Shown here in pieces: positions 32,765-45,700 of a stretch of 64,000 nucleotides of DNA (position 1 is its first letter; every line of letters begins with the position of its first letter). Made by a program: the position numbers and the translations under genes. The notes under the pieces are model-generated. The model did not search any database, was not told the DNA's origin, and saw only the letters and a list, made by a program, of their open reading frames with translations. The DNA lies in NCBI GenBank assembly GCA_002633005.1, contig NMRA01000342.1, positions 398,056 through 462,055 of the forward strand, written 5' to 3'. The stretch comes from Phoronis australis (taxonomy: Eukaryota > Phoronida > Phoronidae).

Positions 32765-33880
32765 AATTCAACTCCAAAGCTAACAGCTCACACGTCTAAT
32801 AGTAATCGAAGAGAGCCCGCACGCAATTGGCCATTTTCAAGTAGTCTCGGGTAAAGTTAAATAGACTAGAATTTCCGGCGCGGACACAGGTAACGTGGCA
32901 CTGCAGCAAATTTGGCTTAACAATTTCCTGGAGGACGATTTTCAATCACTTACAATGTTTGTCACCGTCCTGATGCTAAGCATCATTTTTCCAGTTTGCG
33001 TACAATGGTGACTGCAAAGTAGGCCAACAAACTTGAACTAGAAGGTGACTGCCAGTGAGGACCGCAATAACTCTTTGTGCAATCTTGTTGCTGACGTCAT
33101 GGCATATATGATGGTGATGATGGCGATTCTGATGCTGATCAGTGTACGTTTACCTTCTGGCAATTAAAGTTATTGCAATAGGAGACAGCTGGTTGGATAC
33201 TGTGAGTGGTGGTGAGAAGCACAGATGTTCAATTGTCGATGCGTTGGAATACAAATTGAGTGAAACTTTCAGAAGAAAGTACAGTTTTATAGCTCAACTA
33301 ATTCACCAAATGACCTCAAATTTCGGGATTGAAACGTGTTTGCATAAACAAATCGCACCGAGGTTTTCCGTAGATAAGCCCACCCGATGAAACGCCCATG
33401 ACGAAGCAGATTTTGTATGAAATGAACTTACCTTGAAACCATGGAAAACTGCCACTAGATAAAACGGACAGACTTCTGCACTGCTTAGATTGGATTAGTT
33501 TATACGAGGTTATCGAATTAATACGGCAGACTAATTTCCGTTTATAATAGGGGTATCGGTGAACTTCTTATGGTTCATTCGCGTGTGCACGTGCTTGTAG
33601 CTTGAGCGTGTCTTTATATGATAAGGAGCAAGAATACACAAGGCCACGCTATCGTCCATTATGTCAAGTGGTTAAGGTACTTTTACGTCTTTGGTACGGC
33701 CTTCACTGTGAGGTCACCCCATCAGTGCATCAATTGTTTATAGTATTGCATATTTTTATATTGAAAACGAAAACGTGCTTGTTCGACCCATTGAAATGTG
33801 GCGTTACCCGTCGTCTCAGTTAACAGTATTGTTCATTTTTCGTTTAGGGTACACAATGAAAATATTGGTTTTGCAGTGGC
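32765..33880. other. No gene recognised
   Basis: Open frames up to 82 codons carry no motif. A short gatgatg-rich patch occurs at about 33108-33140. Confidence 0.4.
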
Positions 33881-33899
33881 GGATCTACGGGGGGGGGGT
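33879..33899 (+). repeat. hAT-like MITE start cut by assembly gap
   Basis: The sequence gcagtggcggatctacgggg with a further poly-G run matches the 5' end of the ggcggatcc family and runs directly into the gap. Confidence 0.6.
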
Positions 33900-34013
33900 N
33901 NNNNNNNNNNNNNNNNNNNNNNNNNNNNNNNNNNNNNNNNNNNNNNNNNNNNNNNNNNNNNNNNNNNNNNNNNNNNNNNNNNNNNNNNNNNNNNNNNNNN
34001 NNNNNNNNNNNNN
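33900..34013. other. Assembly gap (114 N)
   Basis: A run of N starting immediately after a poly-G tract. Frames spanning it are artefacts. Confidence 0.99.
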
Positions 34014-34016
34014 TAG

Positions 34017-34330
34017 GTCTCGCGACGGACCAGGCCAGCTTGATTTGTGTAGATGTTGAGTTTCAGTGTACTTCTGGTCCCTCGGCGAACTAGTCTTGTG
34101 ATTTTTTTACCAAAGTGTGCTTTGTAAAACTATTTATCTCAGCCAGTACTGTTTGGTCCCGCGACAGATCGACTATTTTTATAGGGATAATAAGCACAGG
34201 TGTACTCTTTGTCTCGTGACGGACCAGGTCAGCTTTTTGTGTACTCTCAGTGTACATCTGGTCCCTCTGCAAACTAGTCCAGTGTATCTTTTCACCACTG
34301 TGCACAGGATGTTTTGGTTTCGTGAAACTG
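34017..34330 (+). repeat. Tandem duplication, period about 193 bp
   Basis: Two copies of a segment starting ggtctcgcgacggaccagg (34017) and tgtctcgtgacggaccagg (34210). Both continue with cagtgtac.tctggtccctc and gaactagtc or aaactagtc. Copies differ by roughly one base in eight. The first copy abuts the assembly gap, so more units could be hidden. Confidence 0.75.
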
Positions 34331-34867
34331 TTTTCATATGATTTGTTTCCTGATAGATTTGACGTTTTTCAATTGTTTGTCAACGTGATTCAGCTTAATA
34401 AAGTGATACCTAATTATTTATTGTCGCTTTTTGACTATGAGTTGAGAGCACCATCGTTCGCCAGTTTTTCTTGTAACGAGACAGAACACATGTTTATTTC
34501 CGGACGAACAGTACGGGTCTTCGTTCTTAACAACTTGAGGCTGCTGTTACGCGATCATCTGATATTCAAGTTTTTACGCCCCGTCGGTGCTCCTTAATTA
34601 TGCTCTTGAATATTTGGAAATTGTCTAAACCCCTGTGTACACACCACACTTTTCGTATGCTAAAAAAGGTGTGTGTAAGCAGATGTTCCAACAAAAATTT
34701 TTGCTGGTGGCGTGACTCATACCCAGATGTGCACAATATGGTATCACGAAACGTATGTGCCAAGTTCATGTGACGAAATCTAGAAGGGTTTTTAATTATC
34801 CTAAGAAAAACTCCAGAGACATGTTAAGTGCCAGAAACTTACCAGGATGCATGGAAATTTCACTATT

Positions 34868-34980
34868 TGGTTACAAACCCCCCTCCCGACCTCCCCCCGC
34901 TCGGCGCCACGCGCCTACGATTCGACCTTGGCGGGAATCCTAAACCCCCCCTTGCTGAAAACGTAGATCCGCCACTGCCG
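34868..34980 (-). repeat. hAT-like MITE, C-rich orientation
   Basis: Contains aacccccctcccgacctccccc near the left and ends gtagatccgccactgccg, the inverted form of the cagtggcggatc start. A sister copy lies at 35912-36042. Confidence 0.6.
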
Positions 34981-35063
34981 GTTTTGGATCGGTTTTTGGC
35001 CATGTACAGTAACAATAATGTTTTAGATTTTATTTATTTCTTGTACTGAACACAGTGTTACAT

Positions 35064-35110
35064 AGGCGGATTTAGGAGGGGGGCCTAGAGGGCCTGCCCC
35101 CCCCCCCTTG
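35064..35110 (+). repeat. Poly-G/poly-C repeat fragment
   Basis: Starts ataggcggatttaggagggg and ends in a poly-C run. It looks like another truncated member of the ggcggat family. Confidence 0.45.
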
Positions 35111-35727
35111 GCTGCCACAAAAAATAAAACAGCCAGAGCGTAGGGAAATGCTGAGTTTATTAATTAACCCCGGTAATTAAAATTATACGGATGAAAAAAG
35201 ATTTAAATGTGTGCAGTTTTAGTGTTGGGGGGGGCTCAAATCCAATTTCAAGTGTCAAATTCGGAACACGGCGCATTCGTAACGGAACTATGGCTAAGTG
35301 TAGGCTCTCTCGCGATATCCCAGGCGACCGTTTCCGTCGTCTGCTCCACTGTGCAATGAAGAAAATTTAATTCATTTTTTAAAGAAAATGGAACCTGAGT
35401 GACGATGAAAAAACAGAATCTGCTGGTAAGATGTGAATTTTAATCGAAGCCTTAGTGAATCACTTAGAAACTTGCAATACTCTCTTTGTCAAACCTTATC
35501 TTAAGATGATTTCCAAAGCAATCCCGTCATTATTGCCAACACGAAAAACGGATTTGGTGTTTTGGGCATTTGAAGACTATTTTAAATACGACAAATTTGT
35601 TAAGAATTGATGGCACGGCAAAATATAAAACGTGTAATAAGCATTAAAAAAGAAGTAGGTTTCGCACGCAAACGCTGTGGACCATAAACAAGTAGGTCTT
35701 CTAGTAACAATTAGTAGTTAAATCGTG

Positions 35728-35798
35728 GTGGAGTAGTTGTAACGCACGCCCGCTCTATCCGCCAGGTCGTGAGTTCGAGTCTAAGGTACCGTCAAATT
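35728..35798 (+). repeat. tRNA-like SINE head fragment
   Basis: Contains a box A-like tggagtagttgtaacgc, then cgcccgctctatccgcc and a box B gagttcgagtc. The middle (gcccgct...aggtcgtg.gttcgagtc) resembles the SINE head at 20062-19985. The T stem is imperfect and there is no matching tail, so this is a decayed SINE head and not a tRNA gene. Confidence 0.5.
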
Positions 35799-35911
35799 TT
35801 TCTATTTGACACGTTCTCCGTGTTTTTTTTCCTTTTTTGCTTGGATAATACTTCAGGAATCAAGGAAAATGCTTGATTTTTAGAGGTAAAAACAGAAAAA
35901 TTTCCTGGGCG

Positions 35912-36042
35912 AACCCCCCTCCCGACCTCCCCCCATTTGGTGCTATGCGCATCTACAATCATGGTTCAGTTTGCGCAAATGCTTACAGCCGGACAAAATG
36001 TTGCCCTCCCCCTTGTGATATCCTAGATCTGCCACTGTGTTA
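35912..36042 (-). repeat. hAT-like MITE, C-rich orientation
   Basis: Contains aacccccctcccgacctccccc near its start and ends tcctagatctgccactgtg. It closely resembles the copy at 34868-34980, about 1 kb away in the same orientation. Confidence 0.6.
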
Positions 36043-36379
36043 TACATTCTTTTTCCGTTCTGGCTTTCTATAATACATATACAGTCCCTGGTTCTCTAAA
36101 TTTATTTTACGTCCCTATTTCGCTTCACACAGCTCGTTACACGGGAGACAACTTCTTCAAGTCACAACAAAAAGACAGGGGGCACAAGTGAAAACCCAGA
36201 AACAACCGAACAGTAGTAACTTTGACAGTTTCTCCAGAAACGTCCTTTTTCTACGAAGTGGCCAAGCGCGGAGCTTTGCATGGTTATTGTTGGATACCCG
36301 GGGTGGCTAAAATGGTATGTCAGGCAACCAAATCTGTACATAGAGTCTCGTCCATGCGGAATTTGTTGCAGTTACGGCT

Positions 36380-36620
36380 ATATAGGGCCCTAAAAGGTAT
36401 CCACATTTGGTCAACTTCAGGATTATTTTTAAAAAATTCCATTTTTGTATGAGAAGCTATATAATATATAGTTTTATGATTTTCGTGAAAAAATCAACAG
36501 TTATACAAAATGAAAGCGAAATAATGTAAAAAATGTGAGTGCATTTTTTGAGGTTTCATCTTGAAAATTTATATTTAGCGAAATTTGGTCATGTTAGTGA
36601 TACCGTTGTTCAGAAATACC
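36380..36620 (+). repeat. Dispersed repeat family B, truncated copy 2
   Basis: Shares tagggccctaaaaggtatcc, ttttatgattttcgtgaaaa, gaggtttcatcttgaaaa and the following atttggtcatgtta with the copy at 13381. It stops near 36620, where unrelated sequence starts. Non-coding. Confidence 0.65.
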
Positions 36621-36981
36621 GGAACAACGCTCTGCGCTTGCGCGAATCCAGCCTCGCCAGTCTCTCATTCAAAGGCATGTTGAACTTCCAAAAAGAGCTT
36701 TCTTGCAGGTCAGTGGAGTAACGGAGTTTATTTGGCCATAGGCGACCTAATGTGTGAGCATAAATGAGCCTTCTCTGAAAATTAAAGTGAAGCGTGTTAA
36801 ATTATATTGGTGTAGATTAGATTTAACTTACATTGACTTGTTTATAAAATACTTGGGTATTTTTATGTCAAATAAGAGATTATCTAACATGCCGTTGACA
36901 ACTTGATTTGTCCTTTACCATTTACTAAGACGAACAGAATTGTCAAATGAGGTTCTTATGTACAAGTACATGTACCTTGAT

Positions 36982-37452
36982 ATCAGCATAGTTACGTAGC
37001 AGTCCTTAACTCAAACTTCGTTGAAAACGTACACGACTGCACTTTTTGTTTGGCGGCTTAATACAGACTCGCTCGAGAGATATAGCAGACAAACAAAGTA
37101 AAACACTGGTTATATTTTGAGATCGTATGTCTCATCATCACGAAACGAGTGAAATGAACATAATATGAAGAGAACCATAGACATCTTGAAGCGAACTATA
37201 CAGTGAAATACACGGCGACTGACAGCAGGCAGAGGGGCATACATATGCAGTGAGTGTGAACGTATCACACTGTAGGAAACCCACAAATACATAAAAAAGA
37301 GCCAGGTGCGGTTGTGTTTTGATTTGTTTTTCTGTTATGTCTTTCGGTGTTTTGCTTCATAGTTGCACGCCTGAAGAAAGGAGATTGTTTAGAGACTACG
37401 AGTGAGTCTGTATTAAGCTGTCAAACAAAAAGTAGAGTGATGTTTTCAACGA
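36982..37452. mobile_element. Foldback element with about 60-bp inverted arms and 10-bp target duplication
   Basis: The direct repeat taccttgata flanks it (36972-36981 and 37453-37462). The arms are inverted: left cttcgttgaaaacg then ctttttgtttggcggctt and aatacagactcgctcg, with the right arm the mirror. The left arm begins about 35 bases inside the duplication whereas the right arm ends exactly at it, so the element is asymmetric. No transposase is visible. Confidence 0.7.
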
Positions 37453-37822
37453 AGTACCTTGATAACGGAACAATTTTTACTTATTCCTTTCACATTTGAA
37501 GCGTATAACTTACTGGAGTTTTCATAATTGTCAGTGTATTGTATGAACTCTACAGGTTCCCGTCACCCACTTGTATACAACTATGTACATTATTGCAAAA
37601 GTAACAGAATTTGTAAGCCATCGAGATGAATTTAACATAAAACTTGTCCTGAAGATATGTCCTTTCTCACATGTCACTTTGAGGGCTCACGGTTTTAATT
37701 TATGGTTGCATTTTTAAAGTTTTAAAATTCATTTTTCTATGCGCCGTAAATCCCTCATTCCATTTTTGGAGATTTCATATGAAGAATCTGAGATGATTAA
37801 AATGGCACATGAAACACACAAT

Positions 37823-38106
37823 CTAGTACTTCGTGTTTTGGTCCATGTCAGGCACCACACTGAAATGTTCATATTCTGAACCACGGTCTTCAAAATCATC
37901 CTCAGTCAGTTGATGATGTGGCTTGTCTCCTAGTTCACATGTTTGACTAACGGGGGCGTAATTGATCCCATGGCACGATACGTTCTGGACACACTGTGCG
38001 AGGCACTCTAGCTCATTCTGTGTTGTTGTAACCGTGTGTATATTTCTGCTTGCCAGAACTTTGTTTCCAATTACAGCTTTCATTTTGCTGAAGGACGACA
38101 TTGGAC
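37823..38106 (-). CDS. Exon 12: PAN/apple-like domain and stop
   Basis: The exon follows a pyrimidine-rich acceptor (ttttctctcatgtag) and starts (G)PMSSFSKMKAV. It contains NELECLAQCVQNVSCHGINY and then VSQTCELGD, the spacing of a PAN/apple core: Cys-x3-Cys-x5-Cys then a later Cys. The frame ends NTKY then tag. Four cysteines are visible, fewer than in larger apple domains. A possible ATTAAA polyadenylation signal lies about 125 bases beyond the stop at 37699-37694, which is only suggestive. Confidence 0.85.
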
Positions 38107-39720
38107 CTACATGAGAGAAAACAATATTACATTCCATAGTCCAAATCACAATAACTCTTGCATCAACGAGTCGGCACTCTTGAAGACGCATTGCTTAAAC
38201 AAAACCACTTGTATTGTTCGCACACACGTTATTTGACATTTACAAATTAAAACACATTGCTCAGGAACATACGCTTCAGTATTTGACTTGCCTTTTTCAT
38301 GGGCGGATCCAGGATTTTGAGTTATGGGGGCCAGGGCACAGGAATAACAAGAATTTCGCCACATGTGCGCGCCCAGCCTAAAATGTAGGCATGCAGGGGT
38401 CTCGAATTTTTGGGTTTGTGAAGCTTATTACTAAAAAAACTATAAACGGGGTTTGTTCAAGGCATATGCATTGTGCATTCACCCCTCGAGCCCCCCTGGG
38501 TGTACGCGAACGCATATGCTAGTCAGCAATTCGCACCCCGAACTGCCAAATGGAATTTTAGGGGGTGCATGGCCCCCTTGCCCCCCCAAATCCGCCACTG
38601 TTTTTTTTCTTACGAGAATCTGACACTACGAATGGAACGGCCAAGAATTAAATTAATATTAGAATAGGAAGATTTACAAAATAAATTAGTATTTCGATTC
38701 CTAATACTCACCTTCTCTGTAAACACAGTTTTTCATGGCCTGCTTTATCTGATGCGCATTGAGAGCGATGTCGTACAGTTGAACACAAGAAATTTTCCCT
38801 TTAAAGTAACGGGTGTCAGACATATCATCCCGTCGTCCAATGCGCACGCCGTAACGAGTCTCCAACTCTAGTTGGCCTACATAATGACTATAAACTCTCT
38901 CACCGTCAATCCAAAACTTCGTCATGCCTGTGTGGTAGTCATACGTTATGGACACGTGCTGCCACCTATCTGATGTAAGCACAACCGAGGAAACGCCCAG
39001 GCCGTGATCGCCGTCACCATCGCCGATGTTAAAACGTATAAAAAGTTTTTTTTGACATGGGCCTAAAGCCCATATGTGAAGGCCATACGTCGATACCCCG
39101 TTGAGCTTCATATAGTTAAAGATAGGTCCGTCAGAGCCAGAAGAACGTGGATATAGATAGGACATCCAAGTAAACGAATACCGGACGTCAATGTTACCAC
39201 CAACGTTGGGAATTTCAACGTAGTCTGTAGTTTGACCAAAGAATTCAAAGGCGGTGTTTTTATCGTTTTTTAGTCCAGAAGTTAAGGAGGTGTCGCCGTG
39301 CACGCTAAAAGATGTTCCTCTCCCTGTTACGTCAGATGTCACATAACGAGCACTCATTGGCCAAAGTGCAACTGGACGAGGTAACGAAGAACCTGCAAAG
39401 TTATTATAACTTTAAAACCCGTTCAAAATGAACAATTTCCAACAACTTCATGAATTAGTCAAGAACTGTTCAGTTCCACGTCATAAACATTCGTATGATG
39501 TGTGACTCTTAATCATTCCATGAAAGAGGGTCTAGTTATAGTCTATGTGTTTAGAGTTCGCCTTTAAAATCCATTGAACATTGTGAATCCAATTGGTTTC
39601 TTTAAGGGTAATAATGGCAGCTACCAGAAATCAATTATGCTACCATGCACCAGGAAAATATTACGGGGTTCTAAGCTCAGAAAATTGTCGCTTAACCGGA
39701 GCGGGTACTGTGCTTGGAGC

Positions 39721-39783
<63 letters not shown>

Positions 39784-42700
39784 AACAAACACACACAAAC
39801 ACACACAAACACACACAAACACACACAAACACACAAACACACACAAACACACACAAACACACACAAACACACAAACACACACAAACACACACAAACACAC
39901 ACACACATAACGTCATATAACAGCAAGCCGAAGCTTATGGCAACAAAATATCGCCGCGATGATACTAATAAATTCTTATGAACTGCTAAAAAATAACGCC
40001 CCCTTCAGATTGTTTGTTCATAAATTGGACTGTACTGATTGTTTTTGTAAATTTTAAAAATACAGTGATAGATAACGACACACATTTTCATATAAGCTTT
40101 ATCACAAAAACTCATTCATGAATTTCAAAATGAAGCTTTTAAAACGACTTGGGTCTGAATCAAAAGTCGCAAATAGAGAATGCGAAGACATTTGGTTCGC
40201 ACACGAAATGCAACTTTTACAAAACTGCAGACTGCATAGCGCTGGGATAGTCTTGTGGTGCATGATAAGTCTATACATGTAGATCAATAAATGAAATTAT
40301 GAACGGCTTTCTTGAGTATACTGACTCTTGCCTGGAGCTCCAACTTCTTGATGCCGGCTGATGGTCAATGGTGTACCATGAAGGACCACTGATTCCCTCT
40401 GCGCGTAGACAATGAATGCATAAATTTAGTGAAGGTTACTCAACAAATCAGTGCATTTGTGTCAGTTTGGGCGTCAACCATGCCATGTGTGGTAAAAATG
40501 ATAGACTTCTGGCTGTTGGTCCATTCGAACCGAGAGAGGTCGCCAACAACTTTGATGTATCTGTCAGCACAGTGAAACACCTCCTTCTGGTGCTGTCTAT
40601 GACTATCCAAGAAATGGTCGTCCACGCGCTACTGTACAAAACCAAGATAGGCACGTTAGAAGTTTGGTGATGCGCAATCGGCAGATTACAGCCAGGGAAG
40701 TCACAGAGTGATTGCGAGGGCAACAACTGAACATGAGCTACCAGGTGGTGAAGAATCGCCTTCATTTAGCCGACATAAGAGCACATGCGTCCTGCAAGGA
40801 AACCAACTGTGACCGCTGTCCATCACCAAACCCGAATGAGATGGTGTAGGCAACACGTTCGCTGGATAGAACAGTGGAGGACCGTGATGTTCTCTGATGA
40901 GTCTCGTTTTTGTTTGCGGCCCATGGAAGACTGTGTGGAGACGGTGAGGCGAAAGATTTGAACACGACTGTTGCATTACGCGCGTGGCACCACACAATGG
41001 AGGCAGTGTTATGGTGTGGGGCGGAATCTCCTTCAACGGAGAATGTCTAAAGCCCAGCGCTACCACACTCAAGTTTTGAAAATCGTAGCCATAACTTTCG
41101 TTCGGACGCTTGGACAAAATGGTATCCTGCAAGACTACAACGCAAGGCTGCACCGCGCAAGGCCATAGAAAACCATCTGCAAGAACAAGGCATACAGCGT
41201 CTACTGGCCAGCAGGAAGTCCTGACCTGAACCCTATAGAACAGCTGTGTGGCCAGTTTGCTCGACGAGTATGTCGTCGTGTCAAAACCAGAACACATTGA
41301 ACGATCACCGCATCCTGTAGGAACAGGAGAGGGGAACAATCCCCCAGCACAGGATTCAGTGCTTAATTAGGAGTATGCGTGAGAGATGCATTGTTGTGGT
41401 GAACGCGGGTGGTGACAGTACACGTTACTGATGAGATAGACTGGAACCGATCCGATTAGTGTTACGTTATGGCAGGCCGCCATTTTGTGACTTTTGTTTT
41501 TGAGCTACTTAACTTGATCGCCAACTTAAATTCGTTTTACGGTACAATGTCTAGCAAATGTGAAATCAAAAGATGTGTCTTGAATTAAACTTTCCTGTGA
41601 TGAAACAACTGTTTTATTTTATTATTCCTTCGTTATATCCTGAAAAGTATGAAGGAGGTGTTAGTTTTTGAGTAGTTCATATGGGATAAATAGGTTTTAC
41701 CTATATAACATAAGGTGTTGATTAAGATGGGCTACTCATCTTAAGGCAGCATCAACAATGCACAGGCAGAGAAGAAATGAATTCCGTAGAAGCAACGATC
41801 TAGCAAAGATACAGTAGTGCGATCTCGTGTTTCGTTTGTAATACACGGTGATATCACAAAGCACGTATAGGCTGTACTCACCTTGGACGAATTTTGTGGC
41901 TGTTGTATAAAGTTCCCACCTCATGGACTGGTGTCCAAACCATGTCATAGGGAAAACACGGACGTAGCGAGCGTAAAACGGTCTCTTAAGTTGGTGTTTG
42001 ATAACAGTGTCTTGGTCGTAATTGCCGGTAAACGTGTAAGGGGATTCACCTGGAAAAAGGTATACCTTGAAACACTGTTGCGATGATGCAAACCTACATG
42101 TAAAGCGCAGGGAATTTGGCGACATTTAGTAGGTAATCACACTTTAGCGTAACATGCGCCCCAGTACACTAAATCTTCAAATGATGAGTCACGTGACATT
42201 TTGTTCTTGACTTGCTTGTCTTTGAGGTCGGAGTAACATTTTCAAAACCTGAATAAGTTTCCGTCGACGTAATTTCCTGTCAATAAATATGGATGATCAT
42301 CAGAGACGGATCTAAAGGGGGGCCATTGGGGTCATGCCCCACCACCCATAAAATTTCCACAGATTCCAGTTGGCAGTTCGGGGGTGCTAATGTCTGGTGG
42401 CCAAAATCCTCCTGTTTTATTTTGAGCGCAGTTTGCGACTAGGCGATCGGAAAGCGGAACATTTCACCTTCAATGTGTTCGTATATCCTGAAAAACCTAT
42501 TTTATTGGCAGAATTAATACTGGTTTGGAAACGGCGACAGAAACCATTTCCGTTTCGACAGAAGCAGTATTTACATCTACAGTGGCCATTGTTTTTCACG
42601 GCCTCTAGAGGGCACTTTTTCCATCGTAATGGGACTGAACTACATTGCATTCATACCAAACAGACAACATACCGTAACTATACAATGAGAGGCTACTCTC

Positions 42701-45700
42701 CGTGTCTCCATACTGTAACCGGTAGGACATCACGTACTGATTGTGGTATTTGGAATTTCGTCCCTGTGTTGCAATAGCGAGGATATAGTAGACCTTCCCT
42801 AGGTCAACCTACATGTAAATCACATAGGGTAAACAACTGTATAATACAAAAAGACAGTTAACTTTTTGAAGGCATCTTTGGCTAATTTTAACACAGTTTA
42901 CTTCGTGTTTAGTTATTCTGGACCTTAGAAGTCCGTATCTATCAAAGGGAAATCCGAATATAATGATTATTTAAGGCTAATGTAGGACCCTACATAAATG
43001 GTCAAATTTGGCTAAATTCGGAACATCAGATCGAATTCACATGAAAATTTCAGATACTATGCTTTATGGGTTGTTATAAAAAACGTTGTTATGTATTATT
43101 TTTAAAATGTTCCATGAGGGGTTATGAAAATGGAATGTTCATGATTTTCGTGGAAAATGTTTAAGTTGCTATAACGAAAACGAAAAGATGTTTTAGAAAA
43201 CTGCGACAGCGTATTTGAGGTTTCACATTGATCATTTGCAGCAAATAAAATTTGACCATGTTATCGATATCATACAGACTACGTACAGTACCTTTCTTTT
43301 TTGAGAAATTTTGGTAAAAAGATATGGTCAAGTGACCTGATTGATATAAGATTGGTAGAAAGTCAGAAATCACATTCTACAGGCTTTCTTCGTTCAGAAA
43401 AGTATACTTTTACTGGGTTAAAATGTAAAATTTCCTAGATACGTTGCTAAATGCGCAGGCATGTCGATAAGGTCCTACATAACCTTGACGTGGGCGGTTG
43501 CATGGTCTGCTGTTAGCTTTAAGAAAGCGCCATGTTGTCGACGAGATCTCGTTTCCCGTTTCTGTAAGTCACCCGTGCTATGACTGGCGTCACACACATA
43601 TTTGTTCCCTGCCTTTTGTTGATAGTTAGCATTAGATACTGTTAAAAAGTGAAAAATGTCGAATATTTGAGACTTGTTATAAGGGTGAATTTCTTCCATT
43701 TCGCGCTTTTATTACACAAGTATTATTCAGTTGGTTGTACTATAATGCATTTTTATGAACGGCAGTTTTCGCCATTCACTGTCCGTACAACGTACGTCTG
43801 CATTTCAAGTGCCCCAATCGCATAGTAATATCATTTTCAGGTTTTCGTCCGCAACCTGTGTTTGCGGGGAAACGACTGGGATCTGTCGCTATGTTTACAC
43901 GTTACGGCGCTCTGATTGGCTGGAATTAATAGCTTCATGGATATGCCGGGTCTTTTCACTTAGTCGTTAAATCGAAGCTGGGGTTGGAAATTGACCGGCG
44001 TCTCACCCATCAGAAGATGAAATGTAAAGTTCATAGTTTACTCGGAAAGTCTTGATCATTGCGTAATACTTTCACCTTGAAGGATTTTGTGATGAATTTC
44101 ATTTGTACAGAGGTCGACTAAAAAGATTTAAAATGCCTTTAAAGTAAATACGGTATGCCGTTTTAATTAGATTAAAACGCCTATTTTCTTTTAATGGTGA
44201 ATTTAAGTATCGTACCAAGCCACTGGTTTGGGCAATAAGTTTATAGTAAGATTAGAAGTACGCTTAGATTAGAAGAAAATTAGAATTTCCATCATCGTAG
44301 TCTCCATAGTCGTCACTGTCATCTTCATTCAATCCTCATAGTCAACCGGGGATGCGTTCCGTGAACCCAAAAACAGTAGCTTATCTTAGGGAAAAGAAGT
44401 GGCAATTTCGATCCCACAGTTCATTATTTCAAACTAACCGACCAATCAGTAAAATCATGAACACACTCGCACACATTTACCATTAACTAGCGTGATTTTG
44501 CAAATTCTTGTAAGATCTTTCATTTCTCGCAAGAATTTATGTCTACGGACAGCTACCCAGCAAAGGCATCTGGTTGTTTCGTCATCACGACTACCGGCTT
44601 ATGAACCAGCGACGTAGTGGGTTGGCTACGCAAGCTGAAACAAGTGCAGTCACTACTTTCGTCGTTGTCGTCATTTTCGTCGTCATCATTTTCTTTTGCA
44701 TCAATGTCACCATTATTGACGTCGTCTTCATCATTAAAATCCTTAGCATCATTTTTCATACATAACATGTCGGTCGAAGCACGCAAACGAACTTTCACAA
44801 ACTTTACATGTAGGTCATTTTCAAGTCGACCAGACGACAACTTGAATTACTCACCTCATTTACCAAATGTCATCTGTGTTTTATGTGCTCTATCTCTTCA
44901 CTTTTGCCAAGTTGCTTGCAACTTTGCGATTTCAAGTTTGTAATCAGAGATGATGATACACCTACCTGTATCCAACAGTAAGAGGTACATCCGGCCTTTG
45001 CGCTCCATGCACCCCTGTACGTGCCTCCCGCATGAAAAGCACGTGTATGAAGCCGACTTCGTTCTGGCCCGTGAGTGTCAGACCATTCGTCTCCGCTGAA
45101 TGAGCTGTTCGCCAGAGGGGATATTAAGGCTCTGTTGAATGGCTCTACAATGTACAAATGGTGTTTCTTTAGTATGCTTGCGTACAATTTCACGAAGAGA
45201 ATAACAATAAGTTTGAGACGGTCGCAAACTATTGCAAATGAACCAGTGCATGATAAAACATAAAATACAAGATGTATTTACTCGCCTTATTTCTGAATTT
45301 GGTTTGCTTCTGTAAGAAATCATGTTTCGTTGAACACTGTCCTGTAGGCGAATTAGTATTAATACATTTCGCGAATGTATCGTAAACTTTAGGTGGAGAT
45401 GATCAATGGTATTTTTCAGAATTCTTATGAAGTTATGACGGGCTGTTTAGCCTCAAACTCTTGTGTCCTTCTGAACTCTTAACAAGAGGACAAAGACATT
45501 AACTGTTTGAGCGCTGTTTAGCCAAAACGACTATTTTGTAGGGTCACCTTGTTTCGAACAATGGCTAGTGTGAAATGTTTAGATTTTAATTTTTCGGTCC
45601 TCAAAAAATTAAGTCGTGGAATGGGGTAAGTTTACACTTCTAGCTTCCTATTGGACATTTTACCATAATTGGAATATTCTGAAACGACCTTTCGAAAACA

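Noticed and set aside
39621-39981. Thr-His or Cys-Val rich proteins of 68-135 codons
   Set aside because: They are translations of a (CA)n microsatellite. The same applies at 29059-29377 and 24651-24896.
40701-41339. 212-codon - strand protein
   Set aside because: It is antisense to the Tc1-like transposase relic, whose family motifs on the + strand explain the open frame.
42397-42777. 126-codon + strand protein
   Set aside because: Its second half is antisense to the F5/8C exon at 42673-42808, and its first half has no motif.
44553-44840. Acidic protein (Asp/Asn/Glu-rich run, - strand)
   Set aside because: The acidic run comes from a gac/gat simple repeat. There is no domain, no splice context and no upstream leader. 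The + strand frames over it are shadows.
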